Origin: Sutcliffiella tianshenii
GTDB taxonomy: Bacteria; Bacillota; Bacilli; Bacillales; Bacillaceae_I
Direction: 5' to 3'
DNA: 58,938 nt
Assembly: GCF_016908565.1 (NCBI RefSeq)
Contig: NZ_JAFBED010000015.1
Coordinates: 1-58,938 of the forward strand
Below the pieces are notes generated by a model. The model saw only the letters and a program-made list of their open reading frames with translations. It searched no databases and was not told the DNA's origin. Numbering within the stretch: position 1 is the stretch's first letter; each line of letters starts with the position of its first letter. Positions 39,130 through 48,450 of this stretch are shown piece after piece. Made by a program: the position numbers and the translations under genes.

Positions 39130-39238
39130 ACAAAAAATCCGGACTAAAAATGGGCAGAGTGAATCCACCCATTCGTAGTTAGGATTTTACGGCTCCTAGT
39201 AGAAACTCTTAGACCATATCTCTAAGAATATACGAATG
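39130..39238 (-). ncRNA. guanine-class purine riboswitch of guaC, predicted ON type
   Basis: The aptamer (39170-39238) has P1 CATTCGTA/TACGAATG, P2 TCTTAGA/TCTAAGA, P3 TAGGA/TCCTA and the core words GTTTCTAC and CCGTAA. The base selecting ligand is C (AACTACG), so guanine is expected. Immediately downstream, AATGGGTGG/CTGCCCATT (39173-39149) plus T5 is a terminator whose left arm uses the last four bases of P1. A longer version pairs AAAATCC of P3 with GGATTTT and ends in T6. Ligand-stabilised P1/P3 should therefore prevent termination. Confidence 0.85.
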
Positions 39239-39269
39239 AAACTATATGAGTTATTTCAACACAAGTTCG

Positions 39270-39313
39270 ATTATAAACGAACTTTTATAATGTGTAAATG
39301 TTAATCGTTCGTA
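39270..39313 (-). promoter_or_regulatory. guaC promoter with PurR-type box pair
   Basis: On the minus strand TTTACA (39293-39298) and TATAAT (39270-39275) are 17 bases apart. Inverted CGAAC/GTTCG words centred at 39280 and 39309 match PurR boxes and flank the -35. A further CCGAAC box (ATTTAACCGAACA) lies at 39109-39121 in the leader. Confidence 0.8.
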
Positions 39314-39512
39314 TTTTATTAAAAAATAGTTGAAATTTCATTTGATATCCACTTAGAACATGAATTTTCACTAATGAAGTAAAGAAATCATTTAATATTA
39401 ATTCCGATGCGAGAAAACCCAATTATAAACAATTTTTACAACACCTTCATACTCACTTAACATTCTATCGGTAGTATTTTAAATGTTCAAAAAAGTTCGG
39501 TGGAGGTTAGTG

Positions 39513-42500
39513 ATGAGGAAAGAGAAGCGTAAGTTTGGAAGGAAGCTGCTGTCGTCTTTGATGATTTTTTCTATTGTGGGAACGAGTTTTCAGCCTGTTG
39601 TGCCCCGCCGAGTGGTGCATGCGGAGGAAGAGGTTAAGGAAATGGAAACCACTCCTGTAGAGGCAACAAACCAGGAGGAAAAAAGTGAGCCGGTGGAAAG
39701 TACGGAGCCACCAATTGATGAACAGGTAGAACCGCAGCCAACTGAAGAGGAACCGGTGGAAGAAGAGGTTACGGAAGAACCTGTTAAAGAAGAACCATTA
39801 GTGGAAGAGCCACTAGTAGAAGAACCACAGACAGAAATCGCCCCTCCAGCAGACCAGGAAGAAGAAATCATCACAGAAGAGCTGGATTACAACCTGCTCC
39901 CGCATCTACTCATCACAGAAATTTCTCCAAACTCAGCTGGTGCCGGGACTGATTATTATGAGTATATTGAGCTTTACAATAATACAGATCAAGCGATATC
40001 TACAGCGAATCTTAATTTTATCTATACATACACGGATACAGGGAAGGAGATTCCTTTCGCTGTACCTGAAACGACTATTGGATCACAGGAAACCCTTGTG
40101 TTCTGGTATAACAACGGAGACCGTAGTTTGGCAGAATTTAACCAGAATTATGGGTTGGCGTTAACGGAAGCGCAGGTGGTTCCTTTTAAGGATGCCTTCA
40201 AGGGTTTTTCTAATGGTGGAAACCGTGCCTTGGTTATTAAGGATAAGCAAGGGAAGGAATTAGTCTCTGCCAGTTATCTTGGAAACGAGAATGATAACAA
40301 CGGAGCGGGAATTGAGTATAAGTTTCCGGCGAGCGGGACGGTGATGGACAAGCATGCGGTTCTTGCCTTGCCAACGCCGGGTTCCATTGAAGCGGTTCAA
40401 GTTCCCGAGCAGCCGGTAACCGTGGAAGAAGAGGAAGCACCTGCTCCTGACCAATCACCGCCAGTGATCGAACACACTGCCGTTACAAAAGTGGAAAGAT
40501 TCACTGCCATCCCCGTTAAAGCAACGGTAACGGATGACGTGGGTGTAACTGCGGCGACATTATTTTATAAAAAAGAATCAGAGGAAAGCTTCACGAGTCT
40601 AAGCATGCAACAAACAGAGGCAGCATCTATGTACACCGCCGAAATCCCGGCTTCTAAGGTAGATGGACCAATCATCTACTATATCGAAGCAACGGATGGA
40701 ACCAACACAGTAGCCACTGAGCCATATACGGTTGAAGTTGGGGTGCCAGAGGAAACATACAGTGAGCTGCCGCTGCTTATAACCGAGCTGTCCCCGAACT
40801 CTAAAGGCGGAGGGACGGATTACTACGAGTTTTTTGAGGTGTATAACAATACGGATCAGCCTATGAATCTAGCAAACTATTCTTTTGTCTATAAGTACAC
40901 GGACACAGGAAATGAGCTGCCATTCCAGGTGCCTGCCGTGATCTTGGCGCCGCAGGAGGAAATCGTATATTGGTATAACAACGGAAACAGGACGCTTGCT
41001 GAGTTTAATGAAAACTTTGGGCTCTCACTAACGGAAAATCAGGTTGTGGAGTTCAAGGATGGTTTCCCTGGCTTTGCTAACCCAGGCAATCGTGCCCTTG
41101 TAATCAAGGGTGCAGAGGGTGCGGAGGTCGTGTCAGCAAGCTATCTTGGCAGTGACAATGATAATAATGGAGCGGGCATCGATTATATGTTCCCGTCTAG
41201 CGGAACGGCAATGATGAAGCTGGAAGGATTGGCTGCGCCGACACCAGGTATGGCAAAAGAAAGCCAGGTGCCGACCAAGCCGGTGGAACTGGAGGAAGTT
41301 CCGGAAGATACGGTAGCACCTGTGGTGGAGCATACGCCTGTTACCAATGGAACAGCGTATACGTCAATCCGAATAGAAGCAACGATTACAGATGATATGG
41401 CAAAGCCTTTTGCGACTTTGTTTTATAAAAAGCAAGGCGCCGAGACGTTCACTTCGTTGTCCATGAATCCAACGTCAGAAGGGTCTTCTGTCTATATGGC
41501 GGAAATACCTGGGGCAGATGTTTCGGGGGATGTCGTTTATTATGTGGAAGCTTCGGATGGTTGGAATGTTTCCAAGACGGAAGCGTTCACTATAGCGGTA
41601 AAACAAATCGAAGTGGACTATCAGTCTTTGCCGCCATTTTTGGTGACGGAAGTGGTTCCGGATTCCACGAATGTTGGGTCGGCGGATGGTTATGAGTTCA
41701 TTGAAATCTATAATAATACGAATCAGGATCTGAGTTTTAAAGATTATAAGCTTTATTATCGTTACGGGGCGGAGAGTGCGACAGATGTTGTGTGGCCTTC
41801 CATACCGGATGATGTGGTGATTCCATCCAAGGAAACGCTTGTATTCTGGATCATCAATGCGCAAAACCGCGAGCAGACGGTGGCCGATTTTAATGCCAAT
41901 TACGGTTCGAGTTTGGTGGAGGATCAGAATATCGTCCGCATCTATAGCGACGGCATGGCCAATGGTGCGATGCGCGGACTTGTAGTCGCAACGAACTCGA
42001 AACAGGAGCTTGCGGTCGCCTATTACAATGATGTTCCGAATGTGAAGGACACGGCAGCCAATATGGGTGTGTTTTATCAATACCCGCTAGACGGCTCCAC
42101 TCAAATGATCAAGACGAGTGCTGCGGAAAAAGTGGCAACGCCTGGTGTGGTGGATGCTTCACAAGTGCCTGCGGAAACGGTTCAGATCGAAGAGGATACG
42201 ATAGCACCGACATATGAAAATTTAACGAAAGTAACCGAGGTTGATCAGACGGAGAATATCGAGGTTCTTCTGGATGCGCAGGACGACAAGGAAGTGAAGA
42301 CAGTCCGTTTATTTTACCGGACGAACGACGAGACGGACTACAAACAGGCCATCCTGACAAAGGATTACAATGACCTGCTTTACCACTATACAATCTACTC
42401 GCCTGAAATTATCGCGAAAGAGTATGTGGAATATTATTTCGAGATTTCAGATGGCATGAATGAAGTGACAACAGAGACCTATAAAGTGAATGTCACTACG

Positions 42501-45362
42501 GAATTGGATTTCTCCAGTCTCCGCTTGAATGTAAAAGAAGGAGAGATTATTGCTGGGGAGAAGGTTTTGAAAGGGACCTCGAGCACGGATGCCCCGGAAG
42601 ATGTGAAGCTTTTGATAGACGGCGTGGAAGTGGAAGGAGAGACGTTCCAAGCTGTAGAGCATACCTCTTATTTTGCTTTTGAGGTGAGCGGCATCAACAC
42701 CTTCTTCCAGAACGGGGTCACCATGGGAGATGAGGTGCTGCACATTTTTGATGATTGGATCAATGAATGGCAGACAATCACCGTTCCGATCAATCCGGAC
42801 AAACTGGATCTTGGCGAAAATACGATTACAATTCGGGCGGGTAACAAGGCGTCTCCGTTTGACCTGGAGTCCGCGGACAACCGTGATGACTATAACTTGA
42901 GAAACGTTCGCCTTGTCTTGGCAGATGGAACTATTCTGCGCGATACGGCGAAAAATGACCCGGCCCAAGTGTTTGACATGGGGGATGACGGAACAGACCG
43001 TATCTTTGAAGACTTTACTTTTACCGTGACAGGCGAGCAGGCTCCGTCCAAGTCGTATAAATGGGACACAAACTCCGTCTCGGATGGGGAGCATGTGATC
43101 TCAGCCATGGATGCGGATGAGGAAATCTCAACAACGGTGATGGTTGATAACACGGCTCCAAGCATCACCACTTCCTTGGAAGAAGGGAAGGAATACAAGG
43201 GTGCTTTTACAATCGATGTGACTGCAACCGATGCAATTGCCGGTGTAAAAGAAGTGAAGACGCTGCTTGATGACAAGGAGATTGCGATACCATTTGAAAC
43301 GGCTTCTTCCAAGCTTTCGGCTGGCGGGCATACGTTGAAAGTTGTGGCGATCGATGAGGCAGGAAACGAAGCGGTAAAAGTCGTACATTTTTCTGTTGTG
43401 AATGAAAATCCGTTGAAGCCAGAGCTCGTTTCTCCAGTGGATGATGCAAAAACCCCTGTTGACGGAGACCCGACATTGAAGGTGAGGGTGGCCGATCCGA
43501 CTGATGATCAACTAGATGTTACTTTTTATGGTGGATATAAGTATGACGTAACACAAAATGATCGGATGAAGGGCTTTAAAAATGCCAATGAAGTAGAGCC
43601 GCCGCAAACGATGGTGCCAGAGGGGGAGGAAGCTTTCACAGAAGAGGATATTGCGCTTGTTTCTAAAGAAGACGGGGAATATCTGATCACGGACTCTTCC
43701 ACGGAGTTCCCGTACCACCGATTTGATGTGACAGTGGATGCTTCTATTCAGGAAGGGGATAAGGTCGAGCTTGTATGGAGAGGGAACTCCCTTGAAGGCA
43801 GGAAGGTAACAATGTATGCCTGGAACCATACGTCCAACAAGTGGGAGATCATTGATTATAAGATTGCTGGAACGGAAGACTTTGGCCTGCAGGGTGAGGT
43901 CGCAGTCGCTGATTTTGTAAAAGACCATAACATCAACGTGCTTGTTCAGGATGAAATTCCAGCGTCCTCTGAAGATTACGATTATACCTTTGTCTGGATG
44001 TCAGACACGCAGTATTACTCGGAAAGTTTCCCGTATATCTATGAAAGGCAGACCGAATGGATAGCGGAAATGGAAGAGGAATTGAAGATTGAGTATGTGT
44101 TCCACACGGGAGACCTCGTGAACATGGCCGATCAGGAAGCCCAATGGAATTATGCGGACCAGTATATGAGTGTCTTGGACGAGCGTGAGATTCCATATGG
44201 CGTGCTTGCAGGGAACCATGATGTGGATCATAAAACAAATGACTACACGCAGTACTATAAATACTTTGGCGCGGACCGTTTTGAGGACAAGCCTTATTAC
44301 GGCGGGACATATAAAAATAACCGCGGACATTATGACCTTATTTCCTCGAACGGAAATGACTATATCATGGTCTACCTCGGCTGGGGTGTGGAGGAAGAAG
44401 GAATTGCCTGGATGAATGAGGTGCTTGCTGCCCATCCGGACCGCATGGCTATCCTGAGTTTTCACGAATACTTGCAGGCAACAGGCGTCCGTCATCCGCT
44501 TGGCGACAAGCTGTACGAGGAAGTCGTGCTGCCAAATGAGAATGTTGTTGCTGTCTTGAGTGGCCACTATCATGAGGCGCAGTTATTAGTGGATGAAGTG
44601 GATGATGATGGAGACGGTGCGCCGGACCGCCAAGTCTATCAGATGCTTGCCGATTATCAGGCGGGTCCTGAAGGTGGACAAGGCTTTATGCGACTGCTCC
44701 ATTTTGATACGGATAATAACCGGATTGTCGTGAATACGTACTCTCCGTACCTCGATCAGTATAATTATTATGATACTGAAACATACCCTGGCAAGGATGA
44801 GTTTGTACTGGATCTCGACCTACAGCCAAAAGAAAAACGAGTGGCGACTGACTACTTTGCTGTGAACGTTTATACGGAAGTGGAGATTGGCAAGCAAGAA
44901 GCTGTTTCAAGCGGAAGTGTGGCGGAGATGGTGTGGGAGGATCTCGAGGAAAACCAACGCTATTGGTGGTATGTAGTGGTAGAGGATGAGCACACGGGAC
45001 GTACTGTTTCAGATATTTGGACCTTTACAAAAGGTGCCGTGGCAGATGTGCCGTCTACGCCGGTTCCAACAGATCCCGATGATGTGCCCGATCCTGTTGA
45101 CCCTATGCCTGCCCCTGTGGATCCAATTCCGGAGCAACCTGTTATTCCGGAAGACCCAATGGAGGAAAACATGCCAGGCAAACCTGGTGAAGATGCTAAG
45201 GAACAGGAACAAAAACAAGAGAAGAAAGAGAATGGGGAAAAGCTTCCGAATACCGCAACCAATGTATATAACTTCTATACCATTGGACTTATTCTGCTGG
45301 TAATGGGAGCAGGCTGCTTGGTTTATATAAGAAAAAGAAGAAGCGAAGTATCCTATAGGTAG
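39513..45362 (+). CDS. LPXTG-anchored lamin-tail / metallophosphoesterase surface protein
   Basis: A 1,949-residue surface protein. Order: basic signal peptide; acidic Glu/Pro/Thr linker (about 30-125); three lamin-tail repeats near 130-255, 417-545 and 705-850, each starting LLITE(I/L)SPNS or LVTEVVPDS and containing EIYNNT-like words; intervening Ig-like segments; further beta-sandwich domains; a calcineurin-like phosphoesterase at about 1488-1772 with metal ligands in SDTQYY, HTGDLVN, GNHDVDH and SGHYHEAQ; a Pro-rich stalk; sortase motif LPNTA near 1910, hydrophobic helix and RKRR tail. Start at 39513 follows GGTGGAGG. It is likely an extracellular phosphatase or nuclease; substrate unknown. 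Confidence 0.92.
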   Translation: MRKEKRKFGRKLLSSLMIFSIVGTSFQPVVPRRVVHAEEEVKEMETTPVEATNQEEKSEPVESTEPPIDEQVEPQPTEEEPVEEEVTEEPVKEEPLVEEPLVEEPQTEIAPPADQEEEIITEELDYNLLPHLLITEISPNSAGAGTDYYEYIELYNNTDQAISTANLNFIYTYTDTGKEIPFAVPETTIGSQETLVFWYNNGDRSLAEFNQNYGLALTEAQVVPFKDAFKGFSNGGNRALVIKDKQGKELVSASYLGNENDNNGAGIEYKFPASGTVMDKHAVLALPTPGSIEAVQVPEQPVTVEEEEAPAPDQSPPVIEHTAVTKVERFTAIPVKATVTDDVGVTAATLFYKKESEESFTSLSMQQTEAASMYTAEIPASKVDGPIIYYIEATDGTNTVATEPYTVEVGVPEETYSELPLLITELSPNSKGGGTDYYEFFEVYNNTDQPMNLANYSFVYKYTDTGNELPFQVPAVILAPQEEIVYWYNNGNRTLAEFNENFGLSLTENQVVEFKDGFPGFANPGNRALVIKGAEGAEVVSASYLGSDNDNNGAGIDYMFPSSGTAMMKLEGLAAPTPGMAKESQVPTKPVELEEVPEDTVAPVVEHTPVTNGTAYTSIRIEATITDDMAKPFATLFYKKQGAETFTSLSMNPTSEGSSVYMAEIPGADVSGDVVYYVEASDGWNVSKTEAFTIAVKQIEVDYQSLPPFLVTEVVPDSTNVGSADGYEFIEIYNNTNQDLSFKDYKLYYRYGAESATDVVWPSIPDDVVIPSKETLVFWIINAQNREQTVADFNANYGSSLVEDQNIVRIYSDGMANGAMRGLVVATNSKQELAVAYYNDVPNVKDTAANMGVFYQYPLDGSTQMIKTSAAEKVATPGVVDASQVPAETVQIEEDTIAPTYENLTKVTEVDQTENIEVLLDAQDDKEVKTVRLFYRTNDETDYKQAILTKDYNDLLYHYTIYSPEIIAKEYVEYYFEISDGMNEVTTETYKVNVTTELDFSSLRLNVKEGEIIAGEKVLKGTSSTDAPEDVKLLIDGVEVEGETFQAVEHTSYFAFEVSGINTFFQNGVTMGDEVLHIFDDWINEWQTITVPINPDKLDLGENTITIRAGNKASPFDLESADNRDDYNLRNVRLVLADGTILRDTAKNDPAQVFDMGDDGTDRIFEDFTFTVTGEQAPSKSYKWDTNSVSDGEHVISAMDADEEISTTVMVDNTAPSITTSLEEGKEYKGAFTIDVTATDAIAGVKEVKTLLDDKEIAIPFETASSKLSAGGHTLKVVAIDEAGNEAVKVVHFSVVNENPLKPELVSPVDDAKTPVDGDPTLKVRVADPTDDQLDVTFYGGYKYDVTQNDRMKGFKNANEVEPPQTMVPEGEEAFTEEDIALVSKEDGEYLITDSSTEFPYHRFDVTVDASIQEGDKVELVWRGNSLEGRKVTMYAWNHTSNKWEIIDYKIAGTEDFGLQGEVAVADFVKDHNINVLVQDEIPASSEDYDYTFVWMSDTQYYSESFPYIYERQTEWIAEMEEELKIEYVFHTGDLVNMADQEAQWNYADQYMSVLDEREIPYGVLAGNHDVDHKTNDYTQYYKYFGADRFEDKPYYGGTYKNNRGHYDLISSNGNDYIMVYLGWGVEEEGIAWMNEVLAAHPDRMAILSFHEYLQATGVRHPLGDKLYEEVVLPNENVVAVLSGHYHEAQLLVDEVDDDGDGAPDRQVYQMLADYQAGPEGGQGFMRLLHFDTDNNRIVVNTYSPYLDQYNYYDTETYPGKDEFVLDLDLQPKEKRVATDYFAVNVYTEVEIGKQEAVSSGSVAEMVWEDLEENQRYWWYVVVEDEHTGRTVSDIWTFTKGAVADVPSTPVPTDPDDVPDPVDPMPAPVDPIPEQPVIPEDPMEENMPGKPGEDAKEQEQKQEKKENGEKLPNTATNVYNFYTIGLILLVMGAGCLVYIRKRRSEVSYR

Positions 45363-45426
45363 TTCAGTAAGACACAGCGAAGAAGAGTAAGAGAATTAAA
45401 ATGGATGATAGTTTACCTGATATCAG

Positions 45427-45480
45427 TTTAATGGGGGCTTCTCATAAGTTGAGCAAACTTGTGGGAGGCCTCTTTTTCAT
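45427..45480 (-). pseudogene. tyrosine-recombinase C-terminal relic (copy 3)
   Basis: The minus strand reads NEKEASHKFAQLMRSPH then a stop, matching the very end of integrases (compare KKEAPHKFTQLMRS at 13.4 kb). Only about 17 codons remain. Confidence 0.7.
45433..45476 (+). terminator. terminator of the LPXTG gene, antisense of integrase relic
   Basis: GGCTTCTCATAAGTT pairs with AACTTGTGGGAGGCC (with G-T pairs) followed by T5. It is 71 bases after the LPXTG gene stop and nearly the same hairpin as at 13396-13440. Confidence 0.75.
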
Positions 45481-45630
45481 TTATTGGTGAACAGGGGGAT
45501 AGTAAATTATCATAAGAATATCGGATACAGATACATAATTGTCGGTTCAAGATGTTGTGTAATAACTGTTGATTTTTAATAATAGAAGTAAGCGAATGGT
45601 GAAACCAACGAACGAGAAAGGGTGGTAAAA

Positions 45631-46374
45631 ATGGAATCAGTAAAAGAAAGGTTAAGTCCCCTTACAAATGAGCAGGTTGAACAATATGACAGGGATGGAT
45701 ACATTCTTATTAAAAAAGGGTGTAGTCATGATTTAATTGATGTGTTTAACGCACATATTCACACAATCCGTTCAGCAGATGTGATGCCGGAGTGGGCTGC
45801 AGTTGAACCTGAGGACCGTTTTAAGCTTCGCGTGTTTAATCCGCATTTGCATGATGGCTTTGCACTGCAAATGATGAAGCTTCCAATCGTTCGGGGAGCG
45901 CTCGCTCAGATAATGGGTGATGAAGCTGTCGGGGTACAAAGCATGTACTTCTATAAAGAGCCGGGTTCTAAAGGGCAGGCAGCACATCAGGACTATTTTT
46001 ATATAAGAAACAATCCGAATACAATGGTTGCAGGATATATCGCCTTGGAAGAAATTGATGAAGAGAATGGCTGTTTATGGGTCATTCCAGGGTCACATAA
46101 ACATGGCTTATTGAAGCATGGTAAAGTGAAGAGAGTAAATGAACATGAACCATGGACGGATGAGACAGAAGGTATAGATCTATCAAAAGAAATTACGATC
46201 AGAATGGAAAAAGGGGATATTCTTTTCTTCCATAATTTATTGGTACATTCATCAGGACGGAATCGTTCAGAGAACAGATGGAGAAAGTCTTATGTTTGTC
46301 ACTACATCAGACAGGATTCTGAAATTGAACGGGAAGATTTAAAGAGGAAAATCCCTTTATACGATCGTTTATAA
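45631..46374 (+). CDS. phytanoyl-CoA dioxygenase (PhyH) family protein
   Basis: A 247-residue Fe(II)/2-oxoglutarate-dependent dioxygenase. The iron triad is HQD (in KGQAAHQDYFYIRNN, about residue 112) and a distal His in FHNLLVHSSGRNRSENRWRKS, where the Arg would bind 2-oxoglutarate. WVIPGSHKHG is also typical. The start at 45631 has AAGGGTGG upstream. Substrate unknown; the family hydroxylates lipids, ectoine, and antibiotic intermediates. An AraC regulator gene follows after 36 bases and probably controls it. Confidence 0.87.
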   Translation: MESVKERLSPLTNEQVEQYDRDGYILIKKGCSHDLIDVFNAHIHTIRSADVMPEWAAVEPEDRFKLRVFNPHLHDGFALQMMKLPIVRGALAQIMGDEAVGVQSMYFYKEPGSKGQAAHQDYFYIRNNPNTMVAGYIALEEIDEENGCLWVIPGSHKHGLLKHGKVKRVNEHEPWTDETEGIDLSKEITIRMEKGDILFFHNLLVHSSGRNRSENRWRKSYVCHYIRQDSEIEREDLKRKIPLYDRL

Positions 46375-46410
46375 TCAATGTCATAGGAATGATGAAGGTG
46401 GACAGGTACA

Positions 46411-47217
46411 ATGGAAGTGAATTCTTTAAACATTTTAAGTGCAGGTGCAGGAACAGTAGTTTATCCGCCAGGAGGTCATTTTGGGCCAAGAAAGCAAGTG
46501 AATTATCAACTCGTTCTTCTTCATACTGGTAAAATGAGTGTTTCGATAAATCAAAAACATCATTACGAAGTGCCACAAGGGAACCTATGTTTATTGCAAC
46601 CAGGAAATCTAGAAGAATTTCAGTTCGCTAAAGATCAGGAAACATGGCATAGGTGGATTGATTTACACATAAAAAACATGCCATCCGAAATGGAAAATAA
46701 ATTAAAGTTTCTCCCTTTTTATATGCCGATTTCTGATGCCATGAATCAAATAACCGATCTGATGTTACAGATTCAACAAACAGGACAAACAGGAATATCC
46801 AAATCGAAGTGTACACTAGGAGCCGCTGTTTTAGAGTTATTCATGGAAGAAACACTAAATCAATCAAACTTTGATCGACTTTACCATCCAGTTGTCCTGA
46901 GGGTAAAGTCGATTATTCATAAGCGTTTTAATGAAGAAATAACCATAGCGGAACTGGCGGAAAAAGTCTCAATATCACCGGATCACCTTGTTCGCTTATT
47001 TCGCAAACATGAAGGAGTTACGCCTAGTCATTATTTATGGGAAAAGCGCATGACTAGAGGAATTGATTTACTTCGGAATACAGGATTAACGGTTAGTGAA
47101 ATTGCTTATCAATCAGGATTTAAAACGTCACAACATTTTGCACGGCTAATTAAAAAACATACAAGTCGTACACCAACAGAAATCAGGATGGAGTATAGGG
47201 AAGGTAGAAATAAATAG
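46411..47217 (+). CDS. AraC-family transcriptional regulator
   Basis: A 268-residue regulator. The N-terminal half is a cupin-like sensor (VVYPPGGHFGPRKQVNYQLVLLHTGKMSVSI, PQGNLCLLQPG). Two helix-turn-helix motifs follow: ITIAELAEKVSISPDHLVRLFRKHEGVTPSHYL and GLTVSEIAYQSGFKTSQHFARLIKKHTSRTPTEIR. GAAGGTGG lies upstream of the ATG. Probably senses the substrate or product of the PhyH dioxygenase encoded upstream. Confidence 0.9.
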   Translation: MEVNSLNILSAGAGTVVYPPGGHFGPRKQVNYQLVLLHTGKMSVSINQKHHYEVPQGNLCLLQPGNLEEFQFAKDQETWHRWIDLHIKNMPSEMENKLKFLPFYMPISDAMNQITDLMLQIQQTGQTGISKSKCTLGAAVLELFMEETLNQSNFDRLYHPVVLRVKSIIHKRFNEEITIAELAEKVSISPDHLVRLFRKHEGVTPSHYLWEKRMTRGIDLLRNTGLTVSEIAYQSGFKTSQHFARLIKKHTSRTPTEIRMEYREGRNK

Positions 47218-47241
47218 TTGCTTAAATCCCCGTTCCCAAAA

Positions 47242-47892
47242 CTATACAGGCTTCACCTTTATCTTGTATGGAAGGGTTGGATGATATATTAGCTGTCCGG
47301 ATGCATCTTCACTTGCAACTTCAAGTGTTACTGGGCTGATATAGGCGCTTTTTTGAGTGGGGTACCACGGCCGGCCGGTTTTGGCTAGAACAAATACACC
47401 GTCGTTTCCCCCGAAAAATCTAAAGGTAGAATGAATAGATGGAAATCTGTTTGGTAAAGGTGATAGAAATTGACTCATTTCACTAAGGTCCGGTGCGGGT
47501 AAGCCGATTTCGCCGATATCATAAAAGCCTATCAACCGATTTGTCGCGGGAATTGGCCTTTCTAAAATTTCCATAATGTTTCCTTCGGGATCATGGAAAT
47601 ATAGCTGCTTTCCTTTCCAGAACATACTTGTTTCTCCCTGCTCATTTTCTAGCAAAACCCCGAGCTTCTCTAATCTTCGATACATATGGTTAAAGTGTTC
47701 CATATCCGTTCGAAAAGCAGCGTGATAATAGGGTTTTTGCTCCGAATGAATGAATTTGAGCCTTGTACTTCCGACCCCGACCGTAAAGTAGTCCTCAAAA
47801 TCCTCCAATAGAGGAAGCTCCATAACCTCATGGTAAAAAATTTTCATTTCTTCTAAACAGGTGGTCTCTAAAGTGATTTTTATTAATTTCAT
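47242..47892 (-). CDS. VOC (glyoxalase/bleomycin-resistance) family protein
   Basis: A 216-residue protein of two VOC modules. The first has TLETTCLEEMKIFYHEVMELPLLED, then YHAAFRTD and the metal-ligand segment LYFHDPEGNIMEILER. The second module (from IGEIGLPAPDLSEMSQFL) is more diverged. The function could be a metal-dependent dioxygenase, isomerase or ligand-binding protein. AAGGAG precedes the ATG. It is convergent with the AraC gene and only 24 bases separate the stops. Confidence 0.82.
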   Translation of the reverse strand: MKLIKITLETTCLEEMKIFYHEVMELPLLEDFEDYFTVGVGSTRLKFIHSEQKPYYHAAFRTDMEHFNHMYRRLEKLGVLLENEQGETSMFWKGKQLYFHDPEGNIMEILERPIPATNRLIGFYDIGEIGLPAPDLSEMSQFLSPLPNRFPSIHSTFRFFGGNDGVFVLAKTGRPWYPTQKSAYISPVTLEVASEDASGQLIYHPTLPYKIKVKPV

Positions 47893-48450
47893 GATAAAAA
47901 CTCCTTCCTTTACTATTAGTTTATCTGTTGATATGAATGAAGGAATTGGATGTTAGAATGGTCTTCTCTCGTTCTTTTGGAGTAGATAGACGCTTGGCTT
48001 ATTGGCTTAGTGAAAAAGGGTCTTTCATCTCCCAATGAAAGTTCTTTTTCCACTAAATGCTAATTGTTCTGATGAGAATAGATGGCTGGAAAGTCGCTGG
48101 AATTCTCAATAGTGCCCTGGTTTTTCAGATCGTTTTGGATTGTCTGCAGCTATATGAGGCATGGGGAGTAGGCGTGGGGTGATGATCTTTTTAGTGAAGG
48201 CGAGTCTTTCCAGTTTCCATAGCTCATATTAGTTAATGTTGTTGATCAGCATGTTGCCAAAGTGATTTAGCAAGCTAGCTGGTGTCATCGACGCAATAAA
48301 ATCGCCCGGCTCCACGTTAGGAGCCGGGCTTTAAGGTGAAAAGAAAAACATTGGAATGGAAAAAGGGAAAAAAGTTTGCGAGATTTGTTTAAGAAAAGAT
48401 GTAAGGGGTAAAGGATAAGAAAGAGGACGTTTTACCTATCAGAGGAGCAG
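47893..48450. other. gene-free stretch with two hairpins
   Basis: No gene seen in about 560 bases. A hairpin at 48010-48053 (stem core TCTTTCAT/ATGAAAG with T5) and a strong one at 48304-48329 are present. The stretch between them has no family-like open frame. Confidence 0.5.
48304..48332 (-). terminator. terminator-like hairpin downstream of the rsbT-like gene
   Basis: Perfect 10-bp stem GCCCGGCTCC/GGAGCCGGGC with a six-base loop. On the minus strand it lies about 120 bases beyond the kinase gene and is followed by a short T-rich tract. Confidence 0.65.

Noticed and set aside
41475-42080. Long minus-strand frames inside the LPXTG gene
   Set aside because: Shadows of a codon-biased long gene; amino-acid content (His, Arg, Ile-rich) is typical of antisense frames.
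39900-42200. Tandem DNA repeats considered as a CRISPR-like or satellite array
   Set aside because: The periodicity is from protein domain duplication; units are about 850 bases and diverged, with no spacers.
48010-48053. Hairpin as a further integrase-derived terminator
   Set aside because: Only the generic TCTTTCA/TGAAAGA stem is shared; the minus-strand codons do not read as an integrase tail.
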